A stretch of 64,000 nt of DNA, from contig JADNRZ010000010.1 of the NCBI GenBank assembly GCA_015501605.1, positions 1,550,001-1,614,000 on the forward strand, read 5' to 3'. This stretch comes from Panaeolus papilionaceus (Eukaryota; Basidiomycota; Agaricomycetes; Agaricales). The notes under the pieces are model-generated. The model searched no databases. It saw nothing but the letters and a program-made list of their open reading frames with translations, and was not told where the DNA came from. Both the position numbers and the translations under genes were made by a program. Shown here piece after piece: positions 10,508-22,431 of this stretch (within the stretch, counting starts at the first letter, position 1; each line of letters opens with the position of its first letter).

Positions 10508-12544
10508 ATGCCAATAGACTCGGTGGAAGATTTTGGACCTGGACACAGAGTTTTCAAGAGGATGCCATGGTTTCGACCACCAGATCCAGACTTCCCGTTT
10601 TACAGAGACAGTACTGTATGTCCTCATAATGCACTGGCCAGCTTTGTTGGCGTAAATTTGAACAGTATTTTCTCACCTTGATAGCCCAACACAAAACTCC
10701 CTACAAGTCTTGTTGGTCTACTTGAGCACAATGATCCTTTGTCCACTCAAGTGACCAGGGAAGTTCGGGCGCTGCACCAAGCCGTAACCTCTACGCTCTC
10801 TAAAAACAAGCAAGAATCAGCCGTTATCCTCGAGAACATTCAGAAGGTCAAAAAGCAACTTGGACCCCTGCAAACTCAGTGCAGAGAACTCGAAAAGCGA
10901 TCCCAAGAGCTACAAAGCAAGCTGTCCCTCTTATGCGAACAGAACTTGATTTACACGTTAATGTTGTCCCCCATTCGTACTCTTCCGCAACATATCCTGC
11001 AGCGAATTATTATGCAATGCATCGATGATTCCGATCAGGATGGCCTTGGCAGATTTTTCGCTGTAATGCGACTGGCACATGTCTGCAAGTTGTTTCGTGC
11101 TATCGTAAAAAGGACGCCGAGGCTGTGGAATAATATCTCTATCTCCTGGGAATCATCTATTATGGACACCTCTCCAGGCAAGCCTAGCAACCCTATCAAC
11201 TTGATTAACTACTCGAGCCTTCACTGCAAGCAACTTCCTCTGTCGGTTAAGCTTGATGAAGATGCTGAATACTTAATGGAGTGTCTACCAGACGATAACG
11301 ACGAACGAGGCGTGCCCATCACACTGAAGTGGATGATAACGCAATGGACCGACCTTCCCCGCCTTAAACACCTTGGTATTCGATCCGCCAGGATAGATAT
11401 TGTCATGCCAAAGCTTACCCAATACATTGAAAAGAAACTATCGATTCCAACAATTTCATCACTGTCTCTTCAACAACGGGACTCCGATGTTTCCAGCACT
11501 AATCAAACCATTATTCCGAACCTCAATTCCAGCTTTCGACGGATGCCAGGCTTGCGACATTTACAATTATTTTTTAGGATTCAAAACGGGCGCTTCCCTG
11601 TCCACGTCCTCCCTACAAACGACAAAAGTCCTGGCTGGGCTAACCTGACAACTCTTCAACTCTTTGGCTCCATCAATCGCTCTATCTGGACTCGGGTGCT
11701 CAAGAACTGTCCTAATCTAAAGACTGGTGGTTTTGATGTCGACGACAACGAAAAAGCTTCGGATTCAGCTCCCTCGAAATTTAACCACCGCCATCTCAAC
11801 GAACTGGTCGTGGAATTCAGTCCTTTCAACACCTTTGCGCCATTTCTCTCGGATCAACGATTTCCCTCGCTTACTACCCTCGATGTGCAGTTTTTCAAGG
11901 ATATGATTGCCACCTCAGGCGAGCCAAACAAGAAGCGTACTTCGGCCATCAAGGAAACCACACTCCCCGCTTTAAAACACCTTGTTCTTGTCAACGCGGC
12001 AGACGTTTTTGATAAACCAAAACGCCTCTACCCCCTCTTTTCCTCTCTGTCGTCTATAACGCATCTGACAATCACCCTCCATCGTAAAGACGTTGATGAC
12101 TTTGCTCGTTTCCTTCGAGGAACACCTGCGAAAGGGTGCAATTTCCGCAATTTACAACAGCTTAACCTCCGTTTTGTGCCGTCTAAGGAATGGGACAGCT
12201 CTGCGCAATCACTTCGTGATTTTACGAAGCTTTTGTTGAGTATCCAGCAGGATCGACAAGAGGCTCTTAGCAAAAAGTCCTGGGTGGGGTCACCTTCCGA
12301 CTTCAAGTTGGTTGTGTGGTTTATATGGGTTGAAGGCCGTTATGTCGGTTCCGTGACATACCCGATGGCTCACGAAGACGCAATGCGCACATATTTCTCA
12401 AACCTTCAAGAAGAGTTTTCCAGGACGGACTTCAAGCATCTCGCTGTTCGATTGAAGGACGAACATCATCGAGAAGATTCTAACCGGCACCAAAACAACA
12501 AGCTGGGCCGCTACTTTGATGTCAATAGCGGATTGATGGTCTAG
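10508..12544 (+). CDS. F-box-like protein, paralogue C
   Basis: Exon 1 (10508-10615) encodes MPIDSVEDFGPGHRVFKRMPW and is joined over a GTATGT...GATAG intron to exon 2 (10685-12544), giving about 655 residues. A coiled coil (NIQKVKKQLGPLQTQCRELE) precedes the F-box-like motif (LSPIRTLPQHILQRIIMQC, LAHVCKLFRAIV, TPRLWNNI). The C-terminal part has LRR-like stretches (LRHLQLFF, LTTLQLFG, LKHLVLVN). C and D form a second subfamily, distinct from A and B but with the same intron position near the N-terminus. Function as an SCF substrate receptor is inferred from the F-box only. Confidence 0.85.
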
Positions 12545-12589
12545 AGGACACCGCTCCCTAAGCGCTTCACCACAAGCTTGGCGTGGAAA

Positions 12590-12926
12590 GTTAGCGCTTG
12601 TTGTCTTGAAAATACTTTTAGGTGTCCTTTGATTTTGTATGTTGGTTCCCCTGCAATATCGCAACCCCTAGCTGTCTTATTAATCGTTATTTACACCAAG
12701 TTACATCATGATATTCTTTCAACAAAAAACCAGTATAGTATCTTAGAGTATTTAGAACTGTCAATACACTAAAAGGAATTAATTATCAGTTGATCGAGAG
12801 TAAAGTAAATGATTCAAGGGTATATCACTTCGGCGGCATCATTCTGTATGCTTGTATCGAGTTCCAGAGGAAGCTTTTTCTCGCTGGCCATTCTACACAC
12901 CTGCAAAGTCTGTCGGAACACGCAAT
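12590..12926. repeat. Duplicated 3' flank, copy 1
   Basis: It matches 15740-16062 with small differences: GTATGTTGGTTC against GCATGTTGGTTC, CAATATCGCAACC against CAATGTCGCAACC, then GAATTAATTATCAGTT, GAGAGTAAAGTAAATGATTC and CTGCAAAG(T/C)CTGTCG. The last 55 bp correspond to the coding end of the DUF6535 gene (16018-16062), here detached from its gene. This marks the right edge of a tandem duplication. Confidence 0.7.
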
Positions 12927-13060
12927 ATTTAACTAACATTCAGTCAGAGTTCTGGGCACACAGCAACTCTTTGGAGGTTCCAGTGTCTCCCGAGGAGTAA
13001 TACTGGTACTCGGAGGACCCCGGATAAAGATATATAAAAAGAAATTTCTTGACTTATAAA
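12927..13060 (+). pseudogene. 3' fragment of an A/B-type F-box gene
   Basis: About 130 bp resembling the last codons of genes A and B: CATTCAGTCAGAGTT, GGCACACAGCAACTC, TTTGGAGGTT and CTCCCGAGGAGT, then a degraded tail that includes TTTCTTGACTTATAA. There is no upstream F-box coding sequence, and a stop interrupts the frame after CCCGAGGAG. It begins right where the duplicated 3' flank ends, so it is best read as the left edge of a duplicated segment whose breakpoint lay inside gene B or an A/B-like gene. Confidence 0.65.
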
Positions 13061-13469
13061 AAGGGTAGCGATGGGGATTTGTACGAACTCAAACATGTGT
13101 TCTTTTTCAACCTGTACATCACTTGGAATATCGGTAACATACCCATTAACGAATGAACAAACAACGCGTAAATAAATTGACGCGTCTGCGACCCTGGCAG
13201 AGGCTAAATTTCAATTACTGTGCGGTTTCTTGAATCCCTCGGAGAAAATACGAGGTGATATAGGGGCCTATTCTGAGTTCATCAGCGTTCAACGTTCAAC
13301 TGAACGAAATAGAAAATCCGAGTAAGAGACGACACCAAATTGTATGTGTGCCACTTGAGCGGGAAGTTCCGAAAATTGCGGCCTTGCATCAAAGTTCAAG
13401 TTCGAGCTTTTCCACTGTTGTCCACGAAGTTCGCGTCGATTTTGGTCCTTCACGACTAACCAAGTATAC
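13061..13469. other. Flank between gene fragment and F-box D
   Basis: 409 bp, a diverged copy of the B-C spacer (10093-10507). It includes the promoter region of gene D. No other gene seen. Confidence 0.5.
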
Positions 13470-15524
13470 ATGATGTCGACAAACACGGGGGAAGATTTTG
13501 GTCCTGAACACAGAGTTTACAAGAGGATGCCTTGGTATAAACCGGTAGACAATCCCGAGAGCGTGCGGTTTCGTGTGGCAAGACTCACCAATAGTACTGT
13601 ATGTTCTCATAATGCCCCGGCCTTCTGCTTGAATGTTGATTTGAACCATGCTTTCTCTCCCTGATAGCCCACTACGAAACTCCCCTCAGGCCTCATTCGT
13701 CTTCTGGAGCACAACAATCCCCTCTCCGCTCAAGAGGCTCGGGAAGTTCGAACGCTGCAACAAACCACAACATCCAGTCTCTCTATAAACGAGAAAGAAT
13801 CTATGGCTATTCTCGAAAATATCCAGAACATTCAAAAGCAGATAGAGGATCTGCGAAATCAGTCCCAAGAACTCGAAAGGCAATCGCAGGAGCTGAAAAT
13901 CAAGAAATCACTCTTGCATGAGCAGAACTTAGTTTGCACTACGATGTTGTCCCCCTTTCGTACCCTTCCACATCATATTCTGCAGCGAATCATTATGCAA
14001 CACGTCAATGATCCTCATCAGCATGGTCTTGCCAGATATGTCCTTATAAGGCGACTTGCACATGTCTGCAAGTCGTTTCGTGCGATTCTGACGAGGACGC
14101 CGAAGCTATGGAATAATATCGTTATTTTCTGGGATTCTATTATGAGGACTCCGGGTGAGCCAAGCAACCCAGTCAACCTGATTCAATGGTCCAGCTCCCT
14201 CTGCAGCCAACTACCTTTATCGGTTGAGCTTAATGAAGATGGAGCATACTTTCTGGAAAAGCTAAAAGAAGACGACGACTTGCAGGGTTTGCCCAGTACG
14301 TTGAAGCTGTTGTTAACGCAAAGGAATGGCTTTCCACGCCTCAGGCATCTCGGTATATCATCAGCCAGGATGGACTTCGTCATGCCAATCTTTATTCAAT
14401 ACCTCGAGAAGAAGCCATCAATCCCAACAATTACATCACTTGCTCTTCGACAACGAGATATGAAACTTTCCAGCGCCGACCAAGTTAGCACTATTCCAGG
14501 TCTCGAATCCATATTTCGAAAGTTGCAGGGCCTGCAACATCTACAATTATCCTTCAATATTGAGGACGAGCGCTTCCCTCTTCACTTACTCCCTACGAAC
14601 GACCATAGCCCAGGCTGGGCGAATCTGAAAACTCTTCACCTCTCTGGCCGCATAAATCGCTCCACTTGGTTACAAATTCTCAAGAATTGTCCCAATTTAA
14701 AGGCTGCTGGTTTTGACGCTGATGACAAGGAAAGCGCTTCCGATTCAGCTCCCCCGAAAATTGATCAACGCCACCTTAACGAACTGGTCGTAGAATTTGA
14801 TTCATTCGACACCTTCATGTCATTTTTTGCGAGTCAACAATATCCGTCTATTACGACACTCGACATGCAATTTCTCAAGGATACAATCGCTGCGTCGGAC
14901 AATCCTGCCAAGAAGCGTACCTCAGCCGTCAAGAAAACCACGTTCCCCGCTTTGAAGCGCCTTGTTCTCGTCAACACCGCAGACATTGCGGATAAAGCAA
15001 AGCGCCTCTATCCCCTTTTCTCGTCTCTGTCGTCTATAACACATTTAACGATTACCCTTCATCGCAAAGACATTGCTAGTTTTGCTCGTTTCCTTCGTGG
15101 AACACCTGCGAAGGGGTGCAATCTTGTCAATTTGCAACAGCTTGACCTCCGTTTTGTACCGTCCGAAGAATGGGACAACTCTGAGCAGTCACTTCGTGAT
15201 TTTACGAAGTTGTTGTTGAGTATCCAACGGGATCGACAAGAAGCCCTGAGCAAAAAATCCCGACTTGACGCGCCTTCCGACTTCAAGCTTTTTGTGTGGT
15301 TTATATGGATTGAATATCGTTACCTCTTTTGCTCGACATACCCGCAGACGCATGAAGGAACAATGCATAAATACTTTTGTAGTCTTCAAGATGAATTTCT
15401 TCGGACGGATTTCGAGCATCTCGATGTTCGACTGCTAGAAGAAATGGCTCGAGAAGACTCTGACTGCTACCAAGGCAACAAGATGGGCCACTACTTCGAT
15501 GTCAATAGTGGATTCATGGCGTAG
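13470..15524 (+). CDS. F-box-like protein, paralogue D
   Basis: Exon 1 (13470-13598, starting MMSTNTGEDFGPEHRVYKRM) and exon 2 (13668-15524) are joined by a GTATGT...GATAG intron in the same place as in gene C, giving about 661 residues. The order is coiled coil (NIQKQIEDLRNQSQELE), F-box-like motif (LSPFRTLPHHILQRIIMQ, LAHVCKSFRAIL, TPKLWNNI) and LRR-like C-terminal half. It is colinear with C to the last residues (GHYFDVNSG). The initiator is the first of two ATGs in tandem. The frame is intact, so the copy is probably functional. Confidence 0.85.
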
Positions 15525-16017
15525 GGGAGACTCGAACCGTGTTGCTTGTGTTCAGTTTAGTATTATTTTAATATTTACATCAATTTTTAATTTTAATTTT
15601 GGTAGAAGTAAAAAAAAAGAGATTGAAGAAAATATGTAGTCCAAAATGAGTATCTCAGAGGGTGGTCACGGGCCTAGTCTAGAGGGCATCGAAACCATCT
15701 GTGATTCGCGCCTGACCAAAGGCTTGGCGTTCTGGGAGTCTAATTAGCGCTTGTTATCGTTCTAAAAATAGCTTTAGGTCACTGCATGTTGGTTCGAGTC
15801 TGCAATGTCGCAACCTCAGGCTGTACTATTAATTGTTATTTACACTAAGCTACATCGTGATCTAATTACAACAACAAACTAGTATAGTATTTAGAATTGT
15901 CAATAAACTACAAGGAATTAATCATCAGTTAGTTGATCGAGAGTAAAGTAAATGATTCAAGGGGTATATCACCTCAGCATCAATACTTGCACCGAGTCCT
16001 AAAAGAAGCTTTTCTCG
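15525..16017. other. 3' flank of F-box D before the DUF6535 gene
   Basis: 493 bp between the convergent stops of gene D and the DUF6535 gene. Most of it (from 15740) is copy 2 of the duplicated flank; the rest has an AT-rich stretch near 15560-15630. Confidence 0.5.
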
Positions 16018-16062
16018 CTAGACATCCCACACCCCTGCAAAGCCTGTCGAAACACTCCTCAT
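15740..16062. repeat. Duplicated 3' flank, copy 2
   Basis: The partner of 12590-12926. It runs into the last coding exon of the DUF6535 gene, whose stop is at 16018. This copy keeps the native junction with that gene, so it is the original arrangement and the other copy is derived. Confidence 0.7.
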
Positions 16063-19000
16063 CATCTCATCAGGAAGTATTATACTATCCGAGTCCTCAT
16101 CCCTCCAACCATGTTCGCCATTGCCACTAGTGTTGTTCTCGTCCTCCTCGAAGCTCCTTTCCCCAACCTCGCCCTCTCCCTCGTCCTCGCAGTAATACCC
16201 ATAGAGCTCATGCTCCTCCGAAACAAGCTCATGCAACCCCAAGTCATCCGACTCCGCACTCGCACATCGATGCAACTCCAGCGGACTCGGCGGTATTTCG
16301 ATACCTGGTGACACGAGTGTGTTGTCTTCCTCGCACATGGCGATTGAATGGTATGCATCTTCGTCGATGTCTTCGATTGCCCTGAGCATCTCTCGGAGAT
16401 AGTATTGTTGGGTGCCTGAACAAGGTATGTTAATAACATGAAATCAAGTCTTCTTCCAGTGATAACACTTACCTGATAACTCTGAATTAAATTCATGAGG
16501 CCATGCACTGTACAGAGCACCACCGATAGCGCGTACCACACTTGACGAGAGCATGCGCTCATGTACGTCCTCTACCGATAGAATGTAACTTATTCAAGGT
16601 TCTTTCTTTGAGGGATAGAAAACGAAAAGCGATTTACATACCATGTGCCATCAGAACCTGGAAAGTGTTAAACGATGCCTCGCCTAGCGATACGTCCTTC
16701 AAGTCCATCAACATCAGATGCACAACAAGCAGCACGAAGGAGGCGCAGTCCAACGCTGCACGCAGATCCGCTGCAGAACGAGTCAGGTTGATTTCTAAGG
16801 TGGGACGAGCGCTTGTGGAGATAATAGCGAAAAAGGCACGCACTGTATGAAAAGAACAGTTGAAGCGTTTCCAACACTGCTGTTTCGGTCTGTGTCGCGT
16901 CGTGGTTTTTCATGGCAATTAAATCCCATATTTTGTCGTATATCTGATATGATATCAGGCATGCACGCGTGTTTTCTGCAGTATGATTGAGTTGAATAAA
17001 CCGAAGCTCTAGTCTAAATCCAAGTTCATGGAAGGAAGGTGGCTCACCAAATCTTGCCAGCTTCGCCAGTATTCGCATGATAAGCCACTGGGATTGTGGT
17101 TCCGATGTTTTCAACAGATCGATTAAACACACAACGTTGGACTTTTTCGAGAATAAGACGAAAGATTCATCTAAAGTCGAGAGAGTGTAGATCAGTGTCT
17201 GGGAAATACGAAAACAAGGAGTTTGTGAATATACTTACCATCATCCAGCAACCTACATAAAATCTGCAGCGCCGACTGGCGATACGTCTCATGTTGCGAC
17301 ATCATAGCTTCACACACAGAGTCAAAGAACATGGGCGTGAACAACTTCCACCGGAAGTAATCTAAAAAAAAGAGAACCAACGTCATTACCTCATTTGTAT
17401 GCATATGACTACAGCCGAGCGATGCAGGAATCCTACGTACCGTGGTTCATCAACTGGTACACCACATCCACAGACAACTTCTGCGCAGTCTTGTCTGTGG
17501 CTGACCCGAAGACCTCGAGCGACTTGGTCATAACCTGAGAGGTGATGAGCTTCAATAACGGGTCATCTGTGGGCGAAGGGTCGTCAGCTTATAATTAGTC
17601 ACAGGCCGCGTTTGATACTACAGACCTTTGCCTAGGGGCTTCATCGCATCGACCCGATTCAGCATATCCAAAACGAGCGTAAGAGCCGCCAGTACAGCGT
17701 ATCGTCTATTCGTGTCTAGCAACCTGCATATGCGTTTTGGTATCGCAGGGGGAAGGAGTGCTATTGGATTGGGGGATATTTGGAAGCAATATTTAAGTAG
17801 ATGGAACGACACATGTGCTACATCGTCTCCATCCACGAGAATCGCATGAAGCAAGTCGTCGATAGTCCTCGGTTGCAGAATACTCGGTCGGAGCGACTCT
17901 TTAATTTCAATCACGTCAATTTAAATCTCAATTGACAATGGCAGGTGTGGCAGGAAACTCACCAAGCTGGACAAAATCAAAGAGAATAGCGACCACCTTT
18001 GCCTTAATCTGGGGTGTCCCCAGGCTCAAGAGATCAAGAAGCCTGCTTACAGCTGGTGATTTCTGAAGTGCTTGAACGAGGTCGACTGCAATCGCGTTAA
18101 TAATCAATCAACGAGGGTGTGGTGACTTGATGACCGGACATACCATACGACAGACACAAGGTTAAAAGGTCCAACGGGACCATCAAGCCCTTCTCGAAAG
18201 GGTGGTAATTATCCAATGAACGGAGGATGGTATCGACAAGGCTCGTCGGCACCGAAAACTTTGTCATATCCATATCCCGAATGGCGTCGACGAACACGGA
18301 CGTGTTTACCTCTGTATGAAAAGAAGTGGTGACTGCCTCAGTATCACGTTACAAAATGAATTCACATAACGCACTGCAGCTCAAAATATTATGCAATATC
18401 CTATGTGCATAATCCTGAGAAGCGCTACCATAGAGTTCAGAGGTGATCGTTTTGAGAAGGTGGTAGACCAGGTCAGTCGAGAGGAGAGTTTGACATGTGC
18501 TGGCTGTTTTAATGTTAGGAAGGGTGCAAGGATGAGATAGGCCATGGGCCTGGTGGGTAGGTGCTCACGAGTATCAGAAATGAGAAACAAGACAAAGAAT
18601 ATCTCCTCTGCAAAGTCGTTGCCTATATTCTGCAACTTGAATAGCTCCAACAGGGACGCCTCGAGTCCTTGATCCACCAGGAGGAACTTCAGCTCCTCTA
18701 AAAAAAGCCGATAGTATTATATTAGGTTAGGTCGTAAGATTAGGCGTAAAGATAGAACGGAACGCACCGTATTTCAAACAATGGATAAAAAACGCAAATA
18801 TGCGTCTTCGTACATGCGGTGTCGCGCTCAACAGAGATCGAGTTAGCTTCTCGCTGGGGCGATGTTGATCGAGTGCCTCCCGGGTATCAGCTATCGATAC
18901 ACCGATCCCATTAAAACCCATTAGAGTAAACTCAAAGTAAAGCAATAAAGCGCGCATACAGTGCATAATCAAGCCATCCAATATCCTCAACACCGGGATC

Positions 19001-21607
19001 CGCCAGCTATCTTCCCCAAGCTCAACCATGCTGAAGAGTATATCGAGGTGGTTGAGGTCGATGAATACCTCCCTAAGCTGGTCTGTCACCACCGAAACAT
19101 CAGGATACTGTGTGTGTATGTAAGTCCTCGAATCAGTGCAGTGCTCACCTCGTTTCAAGAAAATCGACAGAGCATCGGATGCCGCTTCTTGGACATTCAG
19201 GTTGTCTTTCTTCAATAGCGCCTTGAGCATCAAGTCGAATAACCGATGGATCCAGGGGGAGGCATCACAACAGTCCGTTGAATCGAAGGCATCTTGTGTC
19301 TCAACTGTATACACACATTATAGGATGAGCATAATTGCAACGCAAAGATTGAATGAAACGCGGCTTACCGTGCTGCAACAGGCGCGGAAACACACTTATT
19401 GCTTCTGCCTGTAATTGTGAGTCTTTACCGGGGATAGCGTCGATGAGGATGGGTACGATATTTCCTCGGACTAATGCGAAACAGCTGGCGGCTGAAAAGT
19501 AGAATTAACACGTCAATGAAGTTTCGACGATGGTGAGAGGCTTACGATGCGAAGCTAGCGCTTTTATAACGCCCAACCCGGCCTTTTGAATCCGTCGTTG
19601 GGGGTTATACAACATATTGGACATGATTGTTCCAATATCTGCTTCAAGAATCATCTGCCGGGTGATATCTTCGAAAGAGGTTTAGCCTCGTCCGTCTAAA
19701 CTTACAGAAAACACGAGAATCGGATACTCACCATCCGCGACAAGTTGTGTCACCATCTCTCCACCATCAATGGCAGAAAGAGCCAGAAGTGCCTCGATGA
19801 GAAATCGTCGGTGGAGAGGTTTGGTGCACTTTAGCAGCACTTTAGATAGGTTTTCAGTGAAGCTGGTCGGAAGCGTCAGACCCGAGCGAACGCGAACGTG
19901 GATCTGAATGCACGTTATCAGTTCGACAATATTATCGTTGTACCCATCCGGCGCGTGCAAAATACCCCCTGGCTCCAGCAGTGGTATAACGGTATTCGCC
20001 GTCCAGCTAAGCGTAGATTGCGTAGTCTGCACAAGGGACAAAAACACGATAAGATGTGCTTCGGCCACATCGGATACCTCGGACTTCCCCACACCTGAAA
20101 GCACATCCGCAAGGCTGCGCGTCAGGGTGGGAAGGGGATCGATTTCATATAAGAGACGTTGCAATCGCGCAGTTATGGGGAGACCGGCGAGCGCGCAGAC
20201 GGGGCCTTCCACGGAGTGCGATCCTCTTGATAGGGACAGCAAGCTGACCAAAACCTCTGTGCGGAGTTCGTCTGAGGGTGGACGGGATACTTGGACGAGG
20301 CGTAACAAAGAGGATATGGCCCGAAGAATCGACTTGAGCCATTGTCTGCGCAGTTGCGTTACTGTCAAGCAGAGAAGTTCCATCTCGGTTACTTCTGCCC
20401 TTTTCATGCGTCTCCTGCTGATGCGACGCGACATGGGTTGGTAATACATGTGGCCAAAGATATCCAAGATGACGATAAGCGGGAGAAACAGTGCAGGGAA
20501 CTATAAGGTCATTTGAGCATATGTCATGGAATATCCGGAACAATATACATACAATAGGAAGTAAACTGGATAGTGGAGTCCGAAAAGGCGATTGAGGGTT
20601 GAGTATCGGACGCATGCTGCATCCCAAATAGAGCAACATAGTTGCAGCGATAAGTGCCGTCACGACCACAGCGATCCTAGGGTCATCTTGAAAAAGGAGT
20701 GTGACGAGTCCGCCGAAGAAAAGATAGAAAGCGACGTGAAGCGTGATCGGGAGTGTGTTAATTACAGTCCTCAGATGACGCTGATCATCACCGAAAAAAC
20801 GGCGGTGGCGGTTACAGGCGTCATTCATGGGCAAACCCGCAGAGACTGGAATGAACTGCGAGACCCAGCCCTTGGCGAGGATAGTACCGAACGCGCCGAC
20901 CAAACTGAAAGTCAGACTGACGAAGAGGAGGCCATTTATCCAGAGGATGGCTGGAGGTGGAATATAGTGTGCATTTAGCGGACCTGATACAATTTCCTTG
21001 GGTGCCGTAGTATTTTGTAGGGATTGGAGTGTCTGGATGACGCGTTCCAGCAGGATGTTGGTTGTGTCCTGATTGTCCCTTTGGAGCCCTTTCCTTGTTT
21101 CGATTAGAAACGCAGTCAAGATGGCCGAAAACAAACCAGCCTTTTTATAATCACATTAATAGTCAGGTTGCACAAAAATATATAGGACTTGCAAAAATAA
21201 GGATGGTGTCCAAGTCACTATTCCATATCCTCATCAGTTCTTCTCCTTTGGACTTTGTCAGATCCAAATAGGCGGTCCAGACTTTGGCATCCTCGGAAAG
21301 GTAGTCTGAAAATGGGTTCAAGGGAGTAGAGACAGGAAATGGGGCACAGTATTCTGTATCCGCAGTTAGAATGGTTGCCGCTCTCGATGGAACCCGGGAG
21401 AATGAATCTGGAGATAAAGTGCCGCGTTAGTTTAGCCATGCGTGTTGAACATGGAATCATAAACGTACAATTATCCTGCTCCAAATGATAGTTGGAATTA
21501 TTGGACGGGAGATTACCCTTGAATACGCGCTGCTTGGCTCCCAGTTCAGAAGAACTGAGGGCTGATTTGACAAGTCCATGGAGAACTTTCAGGATTCGAT
21601 CCGCCAT
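16018..21607 (-). CDS. DUF6535 membrane domain plus ARM/HEAT-like protein
   Basis: A single gene with about 17-18 exons and roughly 1,500 residues, starting MADRILKVLHGLVK at 21607. Worked-out exons: 21607-21469, 21407-21193, 21140-20553, 20500-19732, 19668-19546, 19491-19369, 19304-18960, 18890-18768, then more to 16018. Residues about 80-330 match DUF6535: KVWTAYLDLTKSKGEELMR, then FAGLFSAILTAFLIETRKG, LLFVSLTFSLVGAFGTILAK, a pair of hydrophobic segments and FPALFLPLIVILDIFG (four membrane helices). The rest is helical ARM/HEAT-like repeats (LNVQEAASDALSIFLKR, YRQSALQILCRLLDDG), ending in an acidic tail. One intron (21192-21141) uses a GC donor. DUF6535 is known mainly from Agaricomycetes; its function is unknown. 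Confidence 0.8.
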
Positions 21608-22431
21608 GCGGCACAGTGAAGGAAGCGCAGGGAGTGAAGGGAGCTTCAGCAGCAGCAGCAAAAAAAAGCGCTCTCTTGGTCAACATGTCCTTCAGGGTTT
21701 GCGAGTTTAGACTGAATTGAGGAAAACTTCTCGACAGTCACAGTTGGTCATTGCCGCACAGCATTTTCGACATGGGAAGACACTGAACAGCCTCTCCGCA
21801 CACACACGATAGGTAAGTAAGCACTACTGCAATATACCCTATAAGAGCAAGTCATCGCTTCAAAAATAAAGGTAAGCAGGGGGACAATGATACACGTTGT
21901 GGGTTGATGATGCACGCGAACCTGAAGCGCTTGATGACCGTGTGAAAGGTGGTTTGGACTAACAATGACGTCAATAATGGTACACCAACCTTGTATTCAA
22001 CCACGAACAACGACCAACGACGATTTTACTGATTTTTGTTGTTATACAATATTATAATTCAAAACTAGGGTCTGTGATTATTATCCAAAAAGGTATCGAA
22101 CAATGACATGGCTGGCCTCGAGGCAAGCGTTTGGCACGTTGATGCCCATATCGGCGAGACGGGGGATCATGGAAAACGTACAAGGGTGCACCTCATCAAA
22201 CGCTAAAACATTTCCAGACTCATTGTATATGTATGGTGCGCGCATGTCTTTCCCCCTTATCTTGCAATTCACATCTTCTCTCTCTTCCTTATCCATACCA
22301 CCTATTCTCTCTGCCGTCACCCCATCATCCTTTCTGGCTCTACTATACGACATTCATTGTGCCGTAGACCCTTCAACAACGCTTTTCTACATTCGTCGAC
22401 GTATATTAACCTTCCCCGCATTGAATCTCCC
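21608..22431. other. Divergent intergenic region
   Basis: 824 bp between the divergent starts of the DUF6535 gene and the ATPase gene; it must hold both promoters. A 90-codon minus-strand frame (22353-22081, starting MSYSRARKDD) lies inside it. That frame has a protein-like second half (NVPNACLEASHVIVRYL) but no recognised domain and overlaps the 5' leader of the ATPase gene, so I do not call it a gene. Confidence 0.4.

Noticed and set aside
10739..10741. Start of F-box gene C at this codon
   Set aside because: It is TTG inside the exon; the spliced upstream exon supplies an ATG and matches gene D.
15780..15830. tRNA-like GGTTCGAGTC sequence
   Set aside because: No acceptor or anticodon stem could be paired around it; it lies in the duplicated flank.
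19107..19148. Apparent intron (GTGAGC...CACAG) in the DUF6535 gene
   Set aside because: It is 41 bp and removal shifts the frame into a stop; continuous reading fits.
22081..22353. 90-codon minus-strand frame with a protein-like end
   Set aside because: No recognised domain, lies in the divergent promoter and overlaps the ATPase 5' leader; only mentioned there.
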